DNA from: Rhodospirillaceae bacterium
GTDB taxonomy: Bacteria; Pseudomonadota; Alphaproteobacteria; Thalassobaculales; Thalassobaculaceae
Direction of reading: 5' to 3'
Length of the DNA stretch: 64,000 nt
Assembly (NCBI GenBank): GCA_018401495.1
Contig: JAGYJX010000021.1
Location: 277,977-341,976, forward strand
Shown: piece by piece, positions 1 to 9,650 of the stretch
How the letters are laid out: each line of letters begins with the position of its first letter
How positions within the stretch are numbered: position 1 is the first letter of the stretch
The notes under the pieces: generated by a model
Databases searched by the model: none
The model's input: only the letters and a program-made list of their open reading frames with translations
What the model was told of the DNA's origin: nothing
Program-made: the position numbers and the translations under genes

Positions 1-375
1 CCGCCTCGGTGGCCACGGTGACGTCGTAGACGCCGCTGCGGCCGGCGCGGACCCGCTCTTCGGCAACGGCGACCAGCCGCTCGCCGATCCGGCCGGGCCG
101 GATGAAATCGATGCCGGCGGCCTGGGCGACGGCGGTCTGGCCGTGGGCGTTGCAGGCATAGCCGAAGGCGGTGTCCGCCAGGGTGAACAGCACGCCGCCG
201 TGGCACAGCGCCGTGCGCGTTGGCGTGGCGTGCCTCGATGGTGAGCCCGCACCGCGCGTAGCCCGGACCGCGCCTCCAGCACCTCGATGCCGAGCTGCCG
301 GGCGGCGGCATCGCGTTCGGCGAGGTCCCGCACCAGCGGGTGGACCGCGTCGGAGGGCGCCGCCGGAACGGTCAT
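1..375 (-). CDS. paaI: PaaI-like hydroxyphenylacetyl-CoA thioesterase, partial and frameshifted
   Basis: Hotdog-fold acyl-CoA thioesterase of the PaaI type, cut by the left edge of the window. It would hydrolyse stalled CoA esters in phenylacetate breakdown. The core reads CHGGVLFTLADTAFGYACN, the usual PaaI active-site helix, followed by IDFIRPGRIGERLVA. The ATG overlaps the stop of the upstream hydratase (ATGA), so the two are translationally coupled. The reading frame breaks twice, near 265 (an extra base after the VLEA region) and near 212 (before CHGG), yet both flanks match the family, which suggests sequence error rather than a dead gene. Family assignment is firm; the phenylacetate role is inferred from the neighbour. 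Confidence 0.72.
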   Translation of the reverse strand, partial: MTVPAAPSDAVHPLVRDLAERDAAARQLGIEVLEARSGLRAVRAHHRGTPRQRARRCATAACCSPWRTPPSAMPATPTARPPSPRPPASISSGPAGSASGWSPLPKSGSAPAAAASTTSPWPPRR

Positions 376-1169
376 CGGCCGGTGAAGACCGGCGGGCGTT
401 TCTCCAGGAACGCCGTCACCCCTTCGCCGTAGTCGTGCGAGAACCCGCACTCGCGTTGCAGATCGCGTTCCATGTCGAGTTGGGTGTCGAGGTCGTTGCC
501 GAGCGACGCCCGCATCAGCCGCCGGGTGCCGACAACGGCCCTCGGCGGCAGGGCGGCCAGGCGTTCGGCGAGCGCCAGGCTGGCCGAAGGCAAGTCCGCA
601 TCGTCAACCACCTGCCAGGCGATTCCCCAGGCGAGCAGGCGCTCGGAGTCGATCGGGCTGGCGGTCAGCGCCGCCGCCAACGCTCGCCCCTCGCCGATCA
701 GGCGGGGCAGGTGGTGGGTGACGCCGGCGTCCGGGATCAGCCCGACGTTGACGAACGAGATGGCCATCGAGGCGGAGCGCGCTGCGACCAGGACGTCGCC
801 CGCCAGGGCAAGGCCGGCGCCGGCGCCGGCGGCGACCCCGTTGAGGGCGGTCACGATCGGGATCGGCAGGTCCCTCAGGCGGCGGATCAGGGCGTTGAAG
901 CTCTTGTCCAGCCCAGCCCCGAGGTCGCGCACCGGCGGACCGTCCTTCGGGGGTATGCGGGTGGACAGGTCCTGACCCGAGCAGAAGGCGCGGTCGCCGG
1001 TGCCGGTCAGGATCATGGCTTTCAGGGTCGGATCCCGCTCGATCGCGGTCAGCGCGTCGCGCAACTCGGCGTGGACCGTGTCGTTCACGGCGTTGCGCCG
1101 TTCCGGTCGATGCAGCGCCACGCGCACGATCGCGCCGATCCGCTCGACGGTGATGGTTTCGTGGCTCAT
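372..1169 (-). CDS. paaG: Enoyl-CoA hydratase/isomerase, PaaG-like
   Basis: Crotonase-superfamily protein of 265 residues. The oxyanion-hole segments are visible: CSGQDLS near residue 65 and NGVAAGAGAGLALAGD near residue 110, followed by FVNVGLIPDAG, which is typical of PaaG (ring 1,2-epoxyphenylacetyl-CoA isomerase). The start is the ATG at 1169 (MSHETITVERIG); an upstream extension of the open frame to 1421 is low-complexity and overlaps the methyltransferase. It overlaps the methyltransferase stop by four bases and the thioesterase start by four bases, giving a tight operon. It could equally be a generic enoyl-CoA hydratase; the paaI-like partner favours PaaG. Confidence 0.8.
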   Translation of the reverse strand: MSHETITVERIGAIVRVALHRPERRNAVNDTVHAELRDALTAIERDPTLKAMILTGTGDRAFCSGQDLSTRIPPKDGPPVRDLGAGLDKSFNALIRRLRDLPIPIVTALNGVAAGAGAGLALAGDVLVAARSASMAISFVNVGLIPDAGVTHHLPRLIGEGRALAAALTASPIDSERLLAWGIAWQVVDDADLPSASLALAERLAALPPRAVVGTRRLMRASLGNDLDTQLDMERDLQRECGFSHDYGEGVTAFLEKRPPVFTGR

Positions 1170-1809
1170 GGCTGTCTCCGGGTCGGCGGAGTGTCCACCA
1201 TAGCCCGCCTCAGGTTCAGGCGCACGAAGGTGGCGCCGGGCCCGGCGGCGCCGCCGTCGTGGACGCTGCGGTCGATTTCCTGGAAGCCGTGGCGGGTGAA
1301 CTCGTCGGCGACGGTGTCGGGATCGCAGTCGTGCATCGCCCGGCCGGCCGGCGCTGGCCCCTGTCGCAGCGCGACGGACAGCACCGCGCCCGGCGCCGCG
1401 AGATCGGCCAGCGCGGCGCACGCGGCGTCGCGATCGGCCGGCGGCACATGCATCCAGACCGCGTTCACCAGGATGAAGCCGAAACGCTCACCCCGGGCGC
1501 GCAGGCTGTTCAGACCGGGCAGCCGGTCGTCGACCCACTCCAGGTCAGCGTCCGGGAACAGCCGTGCGGCCTCGGCCCGCATGCCGGCGGAGGGCTCCAC
1601 CGCAACCACCCGGTATCCGAGCGCCGCGAAGGCGGCGGCGTGGGCGCCGCTGCCGGCTCCGACGTCGAGCACCGGGCCCGGCAGCGGCGGCAGGAGGGCT
1701 TGTGCCGGGCGACGAACCGATCCGCGCCAGCGGCGGCATAGCGCGGGGCAAGCTCCGCCGCCAGGCGGTCGTAGTCGGCGATCGCGCCCTCGATGCTCGG
1801 GCCGGTCAT
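1166..1809 (-). CDS. Class I SAM-dependent methyltransferase, frameshifted
   Basis: SAM methyltransferase of roughly 213 residues. The glycine-rich SAM loop VLDVGAGSGAHAAAFA is followed by an acidic strand end (VVAVEPS) and a third motif (FILVNAVWMHV). The natural start is the ATG at 1809 (MTGPSIEGAIADYDRLA); the frame is lost at about 1692 inside a CCC run and resumes one base off as LLPPLPGPVLDVGAG. The stop overlaps the start of the downstream hydratase (ATGA). The substrate cannot be read from the sequence. Confidence 0.75.
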
Positions 1810-1886
1810 GCGCGTTCCCTTCGTTTCCCGGACGCAGCGTGGTAGGTCTGGGCATCGGAGTGCTGAGCATAGTCAAGACGTTGCCG

Positions 1887-2442
1887 ATGCCCATAACCGA
1901 AGCCGATTTTCATCACGTCAAGGACGAACGGTTCCGGCGTCTGGTCGCCTATTGGCTCGGAGCGCGGGCAGAGGGGCAGGTGCCGACCCTCGCTGCCATC
2001 GATCCGGCGGGATTTCCCTACCTTCTCGAGCAGGTGTGGCTGTGCGCCGTCGAGGAGGAACCGAGAGCCTTCCGCTACCGCCTGGCGGGCGACCATATCC
2101 GCGCCGCCTACACGCAGTCGCTGAACGGCCGGACACTGGCGGAACTCACCGACCCGGCGGTGGTCGACCGGGTTATGGGGTATTTCAACCGGGTGGTCGA
2201 CGAGCCCGCGATCGTCCACATCGCCGGCCGGATCTACAGCGAGGAATCCCATCCTGCCCGAGGCGAGCGCCTGATCCTGCCGTTTGCCGATCGCCGGCAC
2301 CGGTCGGATCACCCGCATCCTCGGGGCGACGGTGCATTCCTGGGAGGCTCGCGGCGTCGGGGAAGGCCCGATCCCGCCGCGGCAGGTGCGGACCTTCACC
2401 CCGGTCGACGGGCGTCCGGCCTGGTGCGAGCACTGGCTTTAG
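1887..2442 (+). CDS. PAS_5-family protein, frameshifted
   Basis: Protein of about 185 residues resembling the alphaproteobacterial PAS_5 family (small, single PAS-like domain, no output domain). Recognisable features are the opening FRRLVAYWLGARA, a central FRYRLAGDHIRAAY and a C-terminal ILGATVHSW strand. The frame breaks near 2292 (after LILPFADR) and continues as GTGRITRILGATVHSWEA to the TAG at 2440-2442. It is transcribed away from the methyltransferase. Function in this family is unknown; a second member lies at 48220-48822. Confidence 0.6.
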
Positions 2443-2458
2443 CCGTCGGCGGGCTGAG

Positions 2459-3178
2459 TCAGCGGGTTTTCCGCCAGGCGTCGAAGCGTGCCTTGGTCTC
2501 GGCGTCCGGCGGATAGGTGCCGCGCAGCGCCTTGCCGGAGCGCACCTCGCCGATGATGAACTCCTCCATGATCTCCTGCTCGGCGGCGTCGCGGGCGACT
2601 TCGTCGGCCAGGTGGCGCGGGATCACGACCACCCCTTCGACGTCGCCGACCAGGATGTCGCCCGGATAGACGGCGACGCCGCCGCAGGCGATCGGCTGGT
2701 TCAGGGTCTCGACCGCGTGGTGCTTGATCAGGTTGGTCGGGGCCGACGGGGCGCCGATGTAGGTCGGGATGTCGAAGTCGCAGATCTCCGGCGAGTCGCG
2801 CAGGCCGCCGTCGGTCACCAGGCCGGCGGCGCCGCGCATCATCAGGCGCGTCACCAGGATCGAGCCGGCCGAGGCGGCGCTGGCGTCGCCGCGGCAATCC
2901 ATCACCAGCACGTGGCCCTCGGGGCAGGTCTCGATCGCCCGGCGCTGCGGGTGGTCGTAGTCCTGGAACACGTCGAGGGTGTCGATGTCCTCGCGCGCCG
3001 GGATGTAGCGCAGCGTGAAGGCCGGGCCGACCATCGAGCGGTCGTGCGCCGCGGTCAGCCGGCTGACGCCCTGGATGAACACGTTGCGCAGGCCGCGCTT
3101 GAACAACTGGGTGGTCAGGGTGGCGGTGCTGACCGAGGCCAGCTTCTCGCGCGTCTCGGCGGACAGGGGCTCGGTCAT
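2459..3178 (-). CDS. RraA-like / HMG-CHA aldolase-family protein
   Basis: Protein of 239 residues of the RraA / demethylmenaquinone-methyltransferase-like fold. Members are either regulators of RNase E or class II aldolases acting on 4-hydroxy-4-methyl-2-oxoglutarate-type substrates. The aldolase signature is present: a Gly-rich helix (RLMMRGAAGLV) followed by TDGGLRDS, whose Arg and Asp bind pyruvate and the metal. The start chosen is the ATG at 3178 (MTEPLSAETRE), with GGGAG about ten bases upstream; the longer frame to 3277 has no family similarity. Catalytic residues favour the aldolase side over RNase regulation. Confidence 0.72.
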   Translation of the reverse strand: MTEPLSAETREKLASVSTATLTTQLFKRGLRNVFIQGVSRLTAAHDRSMVGPAFTLRYIPAREDIDTLDVFQDYDHPQRRAIETCPEGHVLVMDCRGDASAASAGSILVTRLMMRGAAGLVTDGGLRDSPEICDFDIPTYIGAPSAPTNLIKHHAVETLNQPIACGGVAVYPGDILVGDVEGVVVIPRHLADEVARDAAEQEIMEEFIIGEVRSGKALRGTYPPDAETKARFDAWRKTR

Positions 3179-3300
3179 GGTGGTCGTTCGCTCCCGGGCT
3201 TGTATGATGCTGCAACTCGTATGATGACCGGATCCGAGCACGAGGCTCGGCCCGATACAAGAGGGGGTAGCGGTCATGGCCGGCCCCTGAGGAGAGATGG

Positions 3301-4314
3301 ATGAACTACCGCACGCTCGGCCGCTCCGGTCTCAAGATTTCGCCGTTGTGTCTCGGCGCCATGATGTTCGGCGGCCCGACATCGGAGGCCGACAGCCGCG
3401 AGATCGTCGCCGCCGCCCGCGACCTCGGGATCAACTTCATCGACACCGCCGACGCGTACAACGGTGGCGAGTCCGAGAGGGTCGTCGGTCGGGCGATCGC
3501 CGCCGAGCGCGACCGCTGGGTGCTGGCGACCAAGCTGGCCAACAAGCTCGGCGACGACCCGAACTCCGGCGGTCTGTCGCGGCGCTGGGTGCACATGGCC
3601 TGCGACGCCAGCCTGAAGCGCCTCGGCACCGACGTCATCGACGTCTACTACCTGCACAAGGAAGACCATTCGACGGCGCTGTCGGAGACCGTGAGGGCGC
3701 TCGGCGACCTGATGCGCGCCGGCAAGATCCGGTATTTCGGGCTCTCCAACTACCGCTCGTGGCGGGTCGCGGAGATCTGCAACCTCTGCGACGAGTTCGG
3801 CATCGACCGGCCGATCGTCAGCCAGCCCTACTACAACGCCATGAACCGCATGCCCGAGGTCGAGCACCTGCCGGCCTGCGGCTACTACGGGCTCGGCGTG
3901 GTGCCGTACAGCCCGCTGGCGCGCGGCGTGCTGACCGGCAAGTACGCGCCGAACGTCACGCCGGAGGAGGGCAGCCGCGCCGCCCGCCAGGACAAGCGCA
4001 TGCTGCAGACCGAGTGGCGGCACGAGAGCCTGGAGATCGCCCAGCGCATCAAGGCGCACGCCGAGGCCAAGGGGGCGACCCCGATCGACCTGGCCGTGCA
4101 GTGGGTGCTGAACAACCGGCTGGTGACCGCGACCATCGTCGGGCCGCGTACGATGGAGCAGTGGCGGGCCTACGCCAAGGCGCTCGACTACACCTACGGG
4201 GCCGACGACGAGTCGCTGGTCGACCAGCTGGTGGTCACCGGGCATCCGTCGACGCCGGGCTACAACGACCCGCAATACCCGATCGAGGGGCGGCTGCCGC
4301 GGGTCGGCGGCTGA
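3301..4314 (+). CDS. Aldo/keto reductase
   Basis: NADP-dependent aldo/keto reductase of 337 residues. It opens MNYRTLGRSGLKISPLCLG, has the catalytic Asp-Tyr region INFIDTADAYNGG near residue 45, the Lys strand WVLATKL near 78, and the His segment DVYYLHKED near 118. The start is an ATG preceded by GAGGAGAG. It is followed two bases later by the GNAT gene, so both are probably co-transcribed. It is divergent from the RraA-like gene. Substrate unknown. Confidence 0.88.
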   Translation: MNYRTLGRSGLKISPLCLGAMMFGGPTSEADSREIVAAARDLGINFIDTADAYNGGESERVVGRAIAAERDRWVLATKLANKLGDDPNSGGLSRRWVHMACDASLKRLGTDVIDVYYLHKEDHSTALSETVRALGDLMRAGKIRYFGLSNYRSWRVAEICNLCDEFGIDRPIVSQPYYNAMNRMPEVEHLPACGYYGLGVVPYSPLARGVLTGKYAPNVTPEEGSRAARQDKRMLQTEWRHESLEIAQRIKAHAEAKGATPIDLAVQWVLNNRLVTATIVGPRTMEQWRAYAKALDYTYGADDESLVDQLVVTGHPSTPGYNDPQYPIEGRLPRVGG

Positions 4315-4316
4315 CC

Positions 4317-4739
4317 ATGCCCGGTCGGATACGCCGGGCCGGCTGCGACGACGTCCCGGTGCTGATGGCTATCCGCTCGTCGGTCCGCGAGAACGTGCTG
4401 AGCGATCCCGCCAAGGTGCCGGCCTCGGCGGTGCGCGACTTCATCGACCGGACCGGCATCTGGGTGTGGGAGGAGGACGGGCGCGTCCTCGGCTTCAGCG
4501 CCGTCGACACCCGCGACGGCAGCGTCTGGGCGCTGTTCGTCGATCCGACGGCGGAGGGGCGCGGGATCGGCCGCGCCCTGCTGCCGCCCGCCCTCGACGA
4601 TCTCCGGCGAGCCGGGTGGCGGGAGGCTCGCCTGACCACCCAACCCGGCTCGCGCGCCGAGCGGTTCTACCGCCGGGACGGCTGGAGCGCCGACGGAACC
4701 GCCGCGGACGGCGACCAGGTGTTCCACAGGACGCTGTAG
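4317..4739 (+). CDS. GNAT N-acetyltransferase
   Basis: Single-domain GNAT of 140 residues. The acetyl-CoA binding motif A reads FVDPTAEGRGIGRALL, followed by a helix and AERFYRRDGW, the usual end of motif B. The ATG lies two bases after the aldo/keto reductase stop. No substrate can be assigned. Confidence 0.85.
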   Translation: MPGRIRRAGCDDVPVLMAIRSSVRENVLSDPAKVPASAVRDFIDRTGIWVWEEDGRVLGFSAVDTRDGSVWALFVDPTAEGRGIGRALLPPALDDLRRAGWREARLTTQPGSRAERFYRRDGWSADGTAADGDQVFHRTL

Positions 4740-4753
4740 CAGTAGCGCCGCCG

Positions 4754-5938
4754 TCAGGCGCCGGGGGCTGCCGTCGGCGCCACCGCCCGGGCGACGAGCT
4801 GCATGAAGCGTTGGGTGCAGCCGTCGTGGAAGGCGGTCAGCCTGCCGCCGTCGAAGGTGCTGCTCGCGCGGCCGCGCTGCAGGCGCTCGACGATGCCGAT
4901 GTCCTCGGTGAACACCTCTCGCCAGCCGGCGGCCAGTCCGGCCACCGCGGCGGCGATCCGAGCCCGCTCCGCCGCCGGTCGCTCGGTGCCGTCGTCGACG
5001 GTGTAGATGTGCAGCCGCTCGCGGGTGCGGTCGACGGCCAGCGGGTCGACGATGATGCCGAACAGGTGGTCGCGCTGGATGCCGAGCAGCAGGTTCGGGA
5101 AGGCGATCGGGTACTCGCCCTCGAGCCGGCGCGCCGCCGGCAGCCCGGGGAATTCCGGCAGCGCCGTCTCAGGCGGCGCCGATGCCCGGTAAGAGTGGGT
5201 GACCGGCCCGAAGAAGCGATCGGCGAACACCCGGTACTCGTGCTCGGCGAGCGGCGAGTAGCCGTTCAGGGCGGGATGCACCCACGGCAGGTGGTAGCAT
5301 TCCAGGTAGTTCTCGACCGCCAGCTTCCAGTTGGCGCGCAACTCGTAGGTGTCGGCGGCGGCGTGCACCAGGCGGTCGGTGGCGTAGTCCGACCAGCGCG
5401 CGGCCATCGGAGCCACCACCGTCTCCAGGGGCGGCGCGTCGCCCGACAGGTTCACGAACACGAAGTCGAGCCAGAGCGAGACCCGGACCGGCAACAGGCC
5501 GAGCGCGTCCTTGTCCACGCTGGCGCAGTCGTGCAACCCGTGCCCGCCGACCTCGGGGGTACGCACCAGCCTGCCGTCGAGGGCGTAGCTCCAGGAGTGG
5601 TAGGGGCAGACGATGGCCGGACCGGACCGGCTGCCCTCGACCAGGATGCTGCCGCGGTGCCGGCAGACGTTGTGGAAGGCGCGCACTATCGAGTCGTGGT
5701 CGCGCACCAGCAGCACCGGCTGGCCGGCGGCGTCGACCGCCATGGTGTCGCCGCGCGCCGGGATGTCGGCGCCGGTGCCGACGCAGAGCCAGTCCCGGGC
5801 CAGCAGCCGCTCGGCCTCCAGGCGATGATAGGCCGGGTCGACGTAGCAGAGATTGGCGAGCCCTCGGGCCCTGCCGGGCGCCTCGAAGACCGGTGTCACG
5901 GCGCGGGCGAGGGCAAGATCGTCGAGCATGCGGCTCAC
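4754..5938 (-). CDS. Rieske non-heme iron oxygenase, alpha subunit
   Basis: Ring-hydroxylating-type oxygenase alpha subunit of 394 residues. The Rieske 2Fe-2S ligands are CRHRG (near residue 91) and CPYHSWSY (near 111); the mononuclear iron site is in ENYLECYHLPWVHP near residue 208. Overall it resembles the choline/carnitine monooxygenase and aromatic dioxygenase alpha subunits that function as homotrimers with a separate reductase. No reductase gene is adjacent. It follows an amidohydrolase on the same strand, separated by a 10-bp inverted repeat, so co-transcription is doubtful. Confidence 0.85.
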   Translation of the reverse strand: MSRMLDDLALARAVTPVFEAPGRARGLANLCYVDPAYHRLEAERLLARDWLCVGTGADIPARGDTMAVDAAGQPVLLVRDHDSIVRAFHNVCRHRGSILVEGSRSGPAIVCPYHSWSYALDGRLVRTPEVGGHGLHDCASVDKDALGLLPVRVSLWLDFVFVNLSGDAPPLETVVAPMAARWSDYATDRLVHAAADTYELRANWKLAVENYLECYHLPWVHPALNGYSPLAEHEYRVFADRFFGPVTHSYRASAPPETALPEFPGLPAARRLEGEYPIAFPNLLLGIQRDHLFGIIVDPLAVDRTRERLHIYTVDDGTERPAAERARIAAAVAGLAAGWREVFTEDIGIVERLQRGRASSTFDGGRLTAFHDGCTQRFMQLVARAVAPTAAPGA

Positions 5939-5975
5939 CGGGACGGTATCGAACGATGTCAGCGTGCAGCACTTC

Positions 5976-6000
5976 CGTCCCGGCGGTTGTCGCCGGGACG
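5976..6000. terminator. Perfect 10-bp inverted repeat, possible terminator
   Basis: CGTCCCGGCG and CGCCGGGACG flank a 5-base loop in the gap between the amidohydrolase end and the Rieske gene start. There is no run of T after it on the minus strand, so it may be a Rho-dependent stall or a leader hairpin of the Rieske gene rather than a classical terminator. Confidence 0.4.
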
Positions 6001-6049
6001 ACCCGCGGTACGGCGCGGCCGGAACAGGATCGTCCTTGTGGGCGGCGGC

Positions 6050-7675
6050 TCAGCGCTCCCAGACCACCTTGCCTCCAACCAGGGTCAGGTCGACCGCGAC
6101 GTCCCGGATTTCCTCCACCGGGATGCTGAAGTAGTCACGATCCAGCACCGCCACGTCGGCCAGCTTGCCCAGGTCCAGGGAGCCCTTGATGCGCTCTTCG
6201 CGTCCGGAATGCGCACCGAGCCATGTGTATGCCCGCAACGCCTCGGTCGGCGTAACCGCCTGGCTCGCGTCGAGGTCGCCGCCGGTATCGGACTTCCGGT
6301 TCACCATCGACCAGAGCGCCAGGAACGGGTTGGCCTGGCAGACCATGGCATCGGAATGGCCGGGTGCGGGAATGCCGGCGTCGATCAGCGACCGGTGCGG
6401 CCACATCCGCGCCATCGCCTCCCGGCCCCGATTGGCGGCGTAGGCGTCGCCGAGGTCGTACATGAAGCCGGTCGCCGAACTGTCGATCACCGCAAGCCGC
6501 TTCAGACGCGCCTCGATCGCCGGCGTGACGTAGCAGCAGTGCTCGACCCGCATCCGGTGGTCGTTGACCGGGTGGTGTCGGAGGCAGTGCTCGATGGCGT
6601 CGAGGGCAAAGTCGATGCCGCGGTCGCCGACCCCTTCGATCATCACCTGGAGCCCGGCGCGGTGGGCGGCCAGGGCGCGGGCCTTCAGATCCTCGAGTTC
6701 GTAAAGAAGGACGCCGGTGTTCGGCTCGGGCTCGCCGGCAATCCGGCGGCCGACATACGGGTCGTAGTAGGCCGCCGTGCGGCCCGAAGTGGAGCAGTCC
6801 GGGCACCATTCGACGCCGATCACCCGCAGGCGGTCGTCGCCGAACCCGGATCGGATTCCGGCCGCCACGAACGCCTCCACCAAACCCTCCTGACGCCCCG
6901 ACACGATGATGCCGACCCGCAGGGCGAGGCGGTCCTGGTCCTTCAGGACCTGGTAGGCGGCGATGGCGTGGGACGGCGTCAGCGAGTTGTAGACCGTGGT
7001 GATGCCGAAGGCCGTCCATTCGGCGAACACCCTCTCGAGCCCGTCGGCAACGCTCTCGGGCGTGTCGCCGGCGTGGATGCGCTCCAGGAACAGGTGCGCG
7101 GCGGTTTCGCGCACCAGTCCCGTCAGCCCGCCGGTTGACGGGTCGATGTCGAAATGGCCGAAGGCCGGCGGGGGCGTCGTCGCGTCGATACCCAGTTCGG
7201 CGAAGGCCCGGCTGTTCGCCAGGCCGATATGCCCATCGGTGCGCAGGATGAACAGCGGCCGCCCGCCGGCGGCTTCGTCCATCTCGCGCAGCGTGGGGTA
7301 GCCTCCCGACTTGTTCTCGTTGAAGCGATAGCCGGAAACCCAATCATCCGGACCTCGGGCTGCCGCCACATCGGCGACACGGGCGAGCAGGGCGGCCCGA
7401 TCCTGGATCCGGTCAGGGCTTAGCAGTTCCCACGAGGACAGTCTGGCGGCGTAGGAGTCCGGATGGCAGTGGCTGTCGACGATACCCGGAATCGCGGTTC
7501 TGCCGGCGAGCTCGATGACCCGGGTCCGGGGGCCGATGAGCGGCGCGATGTCGCCATCAGAGCCGAGCGCGACGATGCGACCGTCGCGCGCCGCCAGCGC
7601 CGAGACGAAAACGTCGAGTTTGTCGGTGGTCGCGATCTTTCCGGATCGGAGGACGAGATCGGCGGCGAGGGTCAT
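6050..7675 (-). CDS. YtcJ-like metal-dependent amidohydrolase
   Basis: Amidohydrolase-superfamily protein of 541 residues of the YtcJ / Amidohydro_3 type. The N-terminal metal motif is DSHCHPDSYAA near residue 70; RTDGHIGLANSRAF, FNENKSGG, EGVGDRG and VEHCCYVTP are family features, and the last Asp is in PAPGHSDAMV near residue 440. The ATG at 7675 (MTLAADLVLRSGKI) is preferred over the upstream in-frame ATG because homologues begin with a short beta strand here. Such enzymes hydrolyse amides or imines of small molecules; the substrate is unknown. Confidence 0.82.
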   Translation of the reverse strand: MTLAADLVLRSGKIATTDKLDVFVSALAARDGRIVALGSDGDIAPLIGPRTRVIELAGRTAIPGIVDSHCHPDSYAARLSSWELLSPDRIQDRAALLARVADVAAARGPDDWVSGYRFNENKSGGYPTLREMDEAAGGRPLFILRTDGHIGLANSRAFAELGIDATTPPPAFGHFDIDPSTGGLTGLVRETAAHLFLERIHAGDTPESVADGLERVFAEWTAFGITTVYNSLTPSHAIAAYQVLKDQDRLALRVGIIVSGRQEGLVEAFVAAGIRSGFGDDRLRVIGVEWCPDCSTSGRTAAYYDPYVGRRIAGEPEPNTGVLLYELEDLKARALAAHRAGLQVMIEGVGDRGIDFALDAIEHCLRHHPVNDHRMRVEHCCYVTPAIEARLKRLAVIDSSATGFMYDLGDAYAANRGREAMARMWPHRSLIDAGIPAPGHSDAMVCQANPFLALWSMVNRKSDTGGDLDASQAVTPTEALRAYTWLGAHSGREERIKGSLDLGKLADVAVLDRDYFSIPVEEIRDVAVDLTLVGGKVVWER

Positions 7676-7735
7676 GGCGAGCGGCTCCAACGGATCCAGG
7701 CAGGATCCGCAGGATGGCACTAACCGAAACCGGAA

Positions 7736-9565
7736 TCAGGCGCTTTCGGCGGCGGCGCGCTTGGACATGCGCTTGCGCTCGTGCGGGTCGAGGTAGCGCT
7801 TGCGCAGCCGGACCGATTTCGGCGTCACCTCGACCAGCTCGTCGTCCTCGATGTAGGGGATCGAGCGCTCGAGCGTCATGCGCAGCGGCGGGGTGAGATC
7901 GACGTTCTCGTCCTTGCCGGAGGCCCGGAAGTTGGTGAGCTGCTTGGCCTTCAGCGGGTTGACGTCGAGGTCGTTGCCCTTGTTGTGCTCGCCCAGGATC
8001 ATGCCGGAGTAGACCTTGTCGCCCGGGGCGACCATCAGCGGGCCGCGGTCCTCCAGGTTCTGCAGCGCGTAGGCCGCGGCCTCACCCTGTTCGGTCGAGA
8101 CCAGCACCCCGGCGCGGCGACCGGGAATGGTGCCCTTGAACGGCGCGTAGGTGTGGAACATCCGGTTCATGATTCCGGTGCCGCGGGTCGCGGTCAGGAA
8201 CTCGCCGTGATAACCGATCAGGCCGCGCGCCGGGGCGTGGAACACCAGCCGGGTCTTGCCGGCACCCGACGGCTTCATCTCCAGCAGTTCGCCTTTGCGC
8301 TGGGTGATCGCCTCGATCACCGTGCCGGTGAACTCGTCATCGACGTCGACCACGACCTCGTCGATCGGCTCCTGGCGCTGACCGGTCTCCGGATCGGACT
8401 TCATCAGCACGCGCGGGCGGCTGATCGACATCTCGAAGCCTTCGCGCCGCATCTGCTCGATCAGCACCGCGAGCTGCAGCTCCCCACGGCCCGCAACCTC
8501 ATAGGCGTCCTTGTCATCGGTCTCGCGGACGCGGATCGCGACGTTGCCCTCGGCCTCGCGGAACAGGCGGTCGCGGATCAGGCGCGACGTCACCTTCTCG
8601 CCCTCGCGGCCGGCGAGCGGGCTGTCGTTCACCGAGAAAGTCACCGCGATGGTGGACGGGTCGATCGGCGACGAGGCGATGGCCTGGTCGACCTCGGGCG
8701 CGCACAGGGTGTCGGCCACCGTGGCCTCGGAGAACCCCGCGATCGCGACGATGTCGCCGGCGTGCGCCTCCTCCAGCGGAGTCCGCTCCAGGCCGCGGTA
8801 GGCGAGCAGCTTGGAGACCCGGGCGCGCTCGATCTCCTCGCCGTCGCGGTTCAGGGCCTTCAGGTTGGCGGCGTGCTTGATCGAGCCGCTCAGGATCCGG
8901 CCGGTCAGCAGGCGGCCGAGATAGGGGTCGGCCTCCAGCGTCGTCGCCAGCATGCGGAACGGCGCGTTCGCCTCGATGGTCGGCGGCGGCACGTGGGCGA
9001 GGATGCGCTCGAACAGAACGTTCATGTCGGTGCCGGTGGCGTCCGGCGTCTCCGACGCCCAGCCCTGCTTGGCCGACGCGAACAGCGTCGGGAAGTCGAG
9101 CTGCTTGTCGTCGGCGCCGAGAGCGCTGAACAGGTCGAACACCTCGTCCTGGACCTCGTAGGCACGCTGGTCCGGCTTGTCGACCTTGTTGATCACGACG
9201 ATCGGCCGCAGGCCCAGGGCCAGCGCCTTGCCGAGCACGAACTTGGTCTGCGGCATCGGGCCTTCCGAGGCGTCGACCAGCAGCAGGGCGCCGTCGACCA
9301 TCGACAGGATACGCTCCACCTCGCCGCCGAAATCGGCGTGGCCGGGGGTGTCGACGATGTTGACCCGGGTGTCCTTCCAGAGCACCGAGGTGCACTTGGC
9401 CAGGATCGTGATCCCGCGCTCGCGCTCGATGTCGTTGGAATCCATCGCGCGTTCCGCCACCTGCTGGTTGGCGCGGAAGGTTCCGGACTGGCGGAGAAGT
9501 ACGTCGACCAGGGTGGTCTTGCCATGGTCGACGTGCGCGATGATCGCGACGTTGCGCAGCTGCAT
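7736..9565 (-). CDS. typA: Ribosome-associated GTPase TypA/BipA
   Basis: Translational GTPase of 609 residues, the normal BipA length. The G1 loop AHVDHGKTTLVDVLL, G2/G3 DTPGHADFGGEVER and G4 NKVDKPDQR lie in the first 150 residues, followed by EF-G-like domains and the BipA-specific C-terminal region (LIGYHGEFLTATRGTG). It binds 70S ribosomes and helps large-subunit assembly and growth under stress or cold. It stands alone as a single transcription unit. Confidence 0.96.
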   Translation of the reverse strand: MQLRNVAIIAHVDHGKTTLVDVLLRQSGTFRANQQVAERAMDSNDIERERGITILAKCTSVLWKDTRVNIVDTPGHADFGGEVERILSMVDGALLLVDASEGPMPQTKFVLGKALALGLRPIVVINKVDKPDQRAYEVQDEVFDLFSALGADDKQLDFPTLFASAKQGWASETPDATGTDMNVLFERILAHVPPPTIEANAPFRMLATTLEADPYLGRLLTGRILSGSIKHAANLKALNRDGEEIERARVSKLLAYRGLERTPLEEAHAGDIVAIAGFSEATVADTLCAPEVDQAIASSPIDPSTIAVTFSVNDSPLAGREGEKVTSRLIRDRLFREAEGNVAIRVRETDDKDAYEVAGRGELQLAVLIEQMRREGFEMSISRPRVLMKSDPETGQRQEPIDEVVVDVDDEFTGTVIEAITQRKGELLEMKPSGAGKTRLVFHAPARGLIGYHGEFLTATRGTGIMNRMFHTYAPFKGTIPGRRAGVLVSTEQGEAAAYALQNLEDRGPLMVAPGDKVYSGMILGEHNKGNDLDVNPLKAKQLTNFRASGKDENVDLTPPLRMTLERSIPYIEDDELVEVTPKSVRLRKRYLDPHERKRMSKRAAAESA

Positions 9566-9650
9566 GTCGAGGTTCCGATCGGGAAAATCGCGCGGAATGT
9601 ACTCTCGTTTTGCTGCAATGCAAGAAGCGTCGCTCTGCGCCTGGCGCGGA

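Noticed and set aside
171..2516. A 781-residue plus-strand open frame across the first genes
   Set aside because: Only its last part, from 1887, resembles a real protein (PAS_5); the rest is antisense to the hydratase and methyltransferase.
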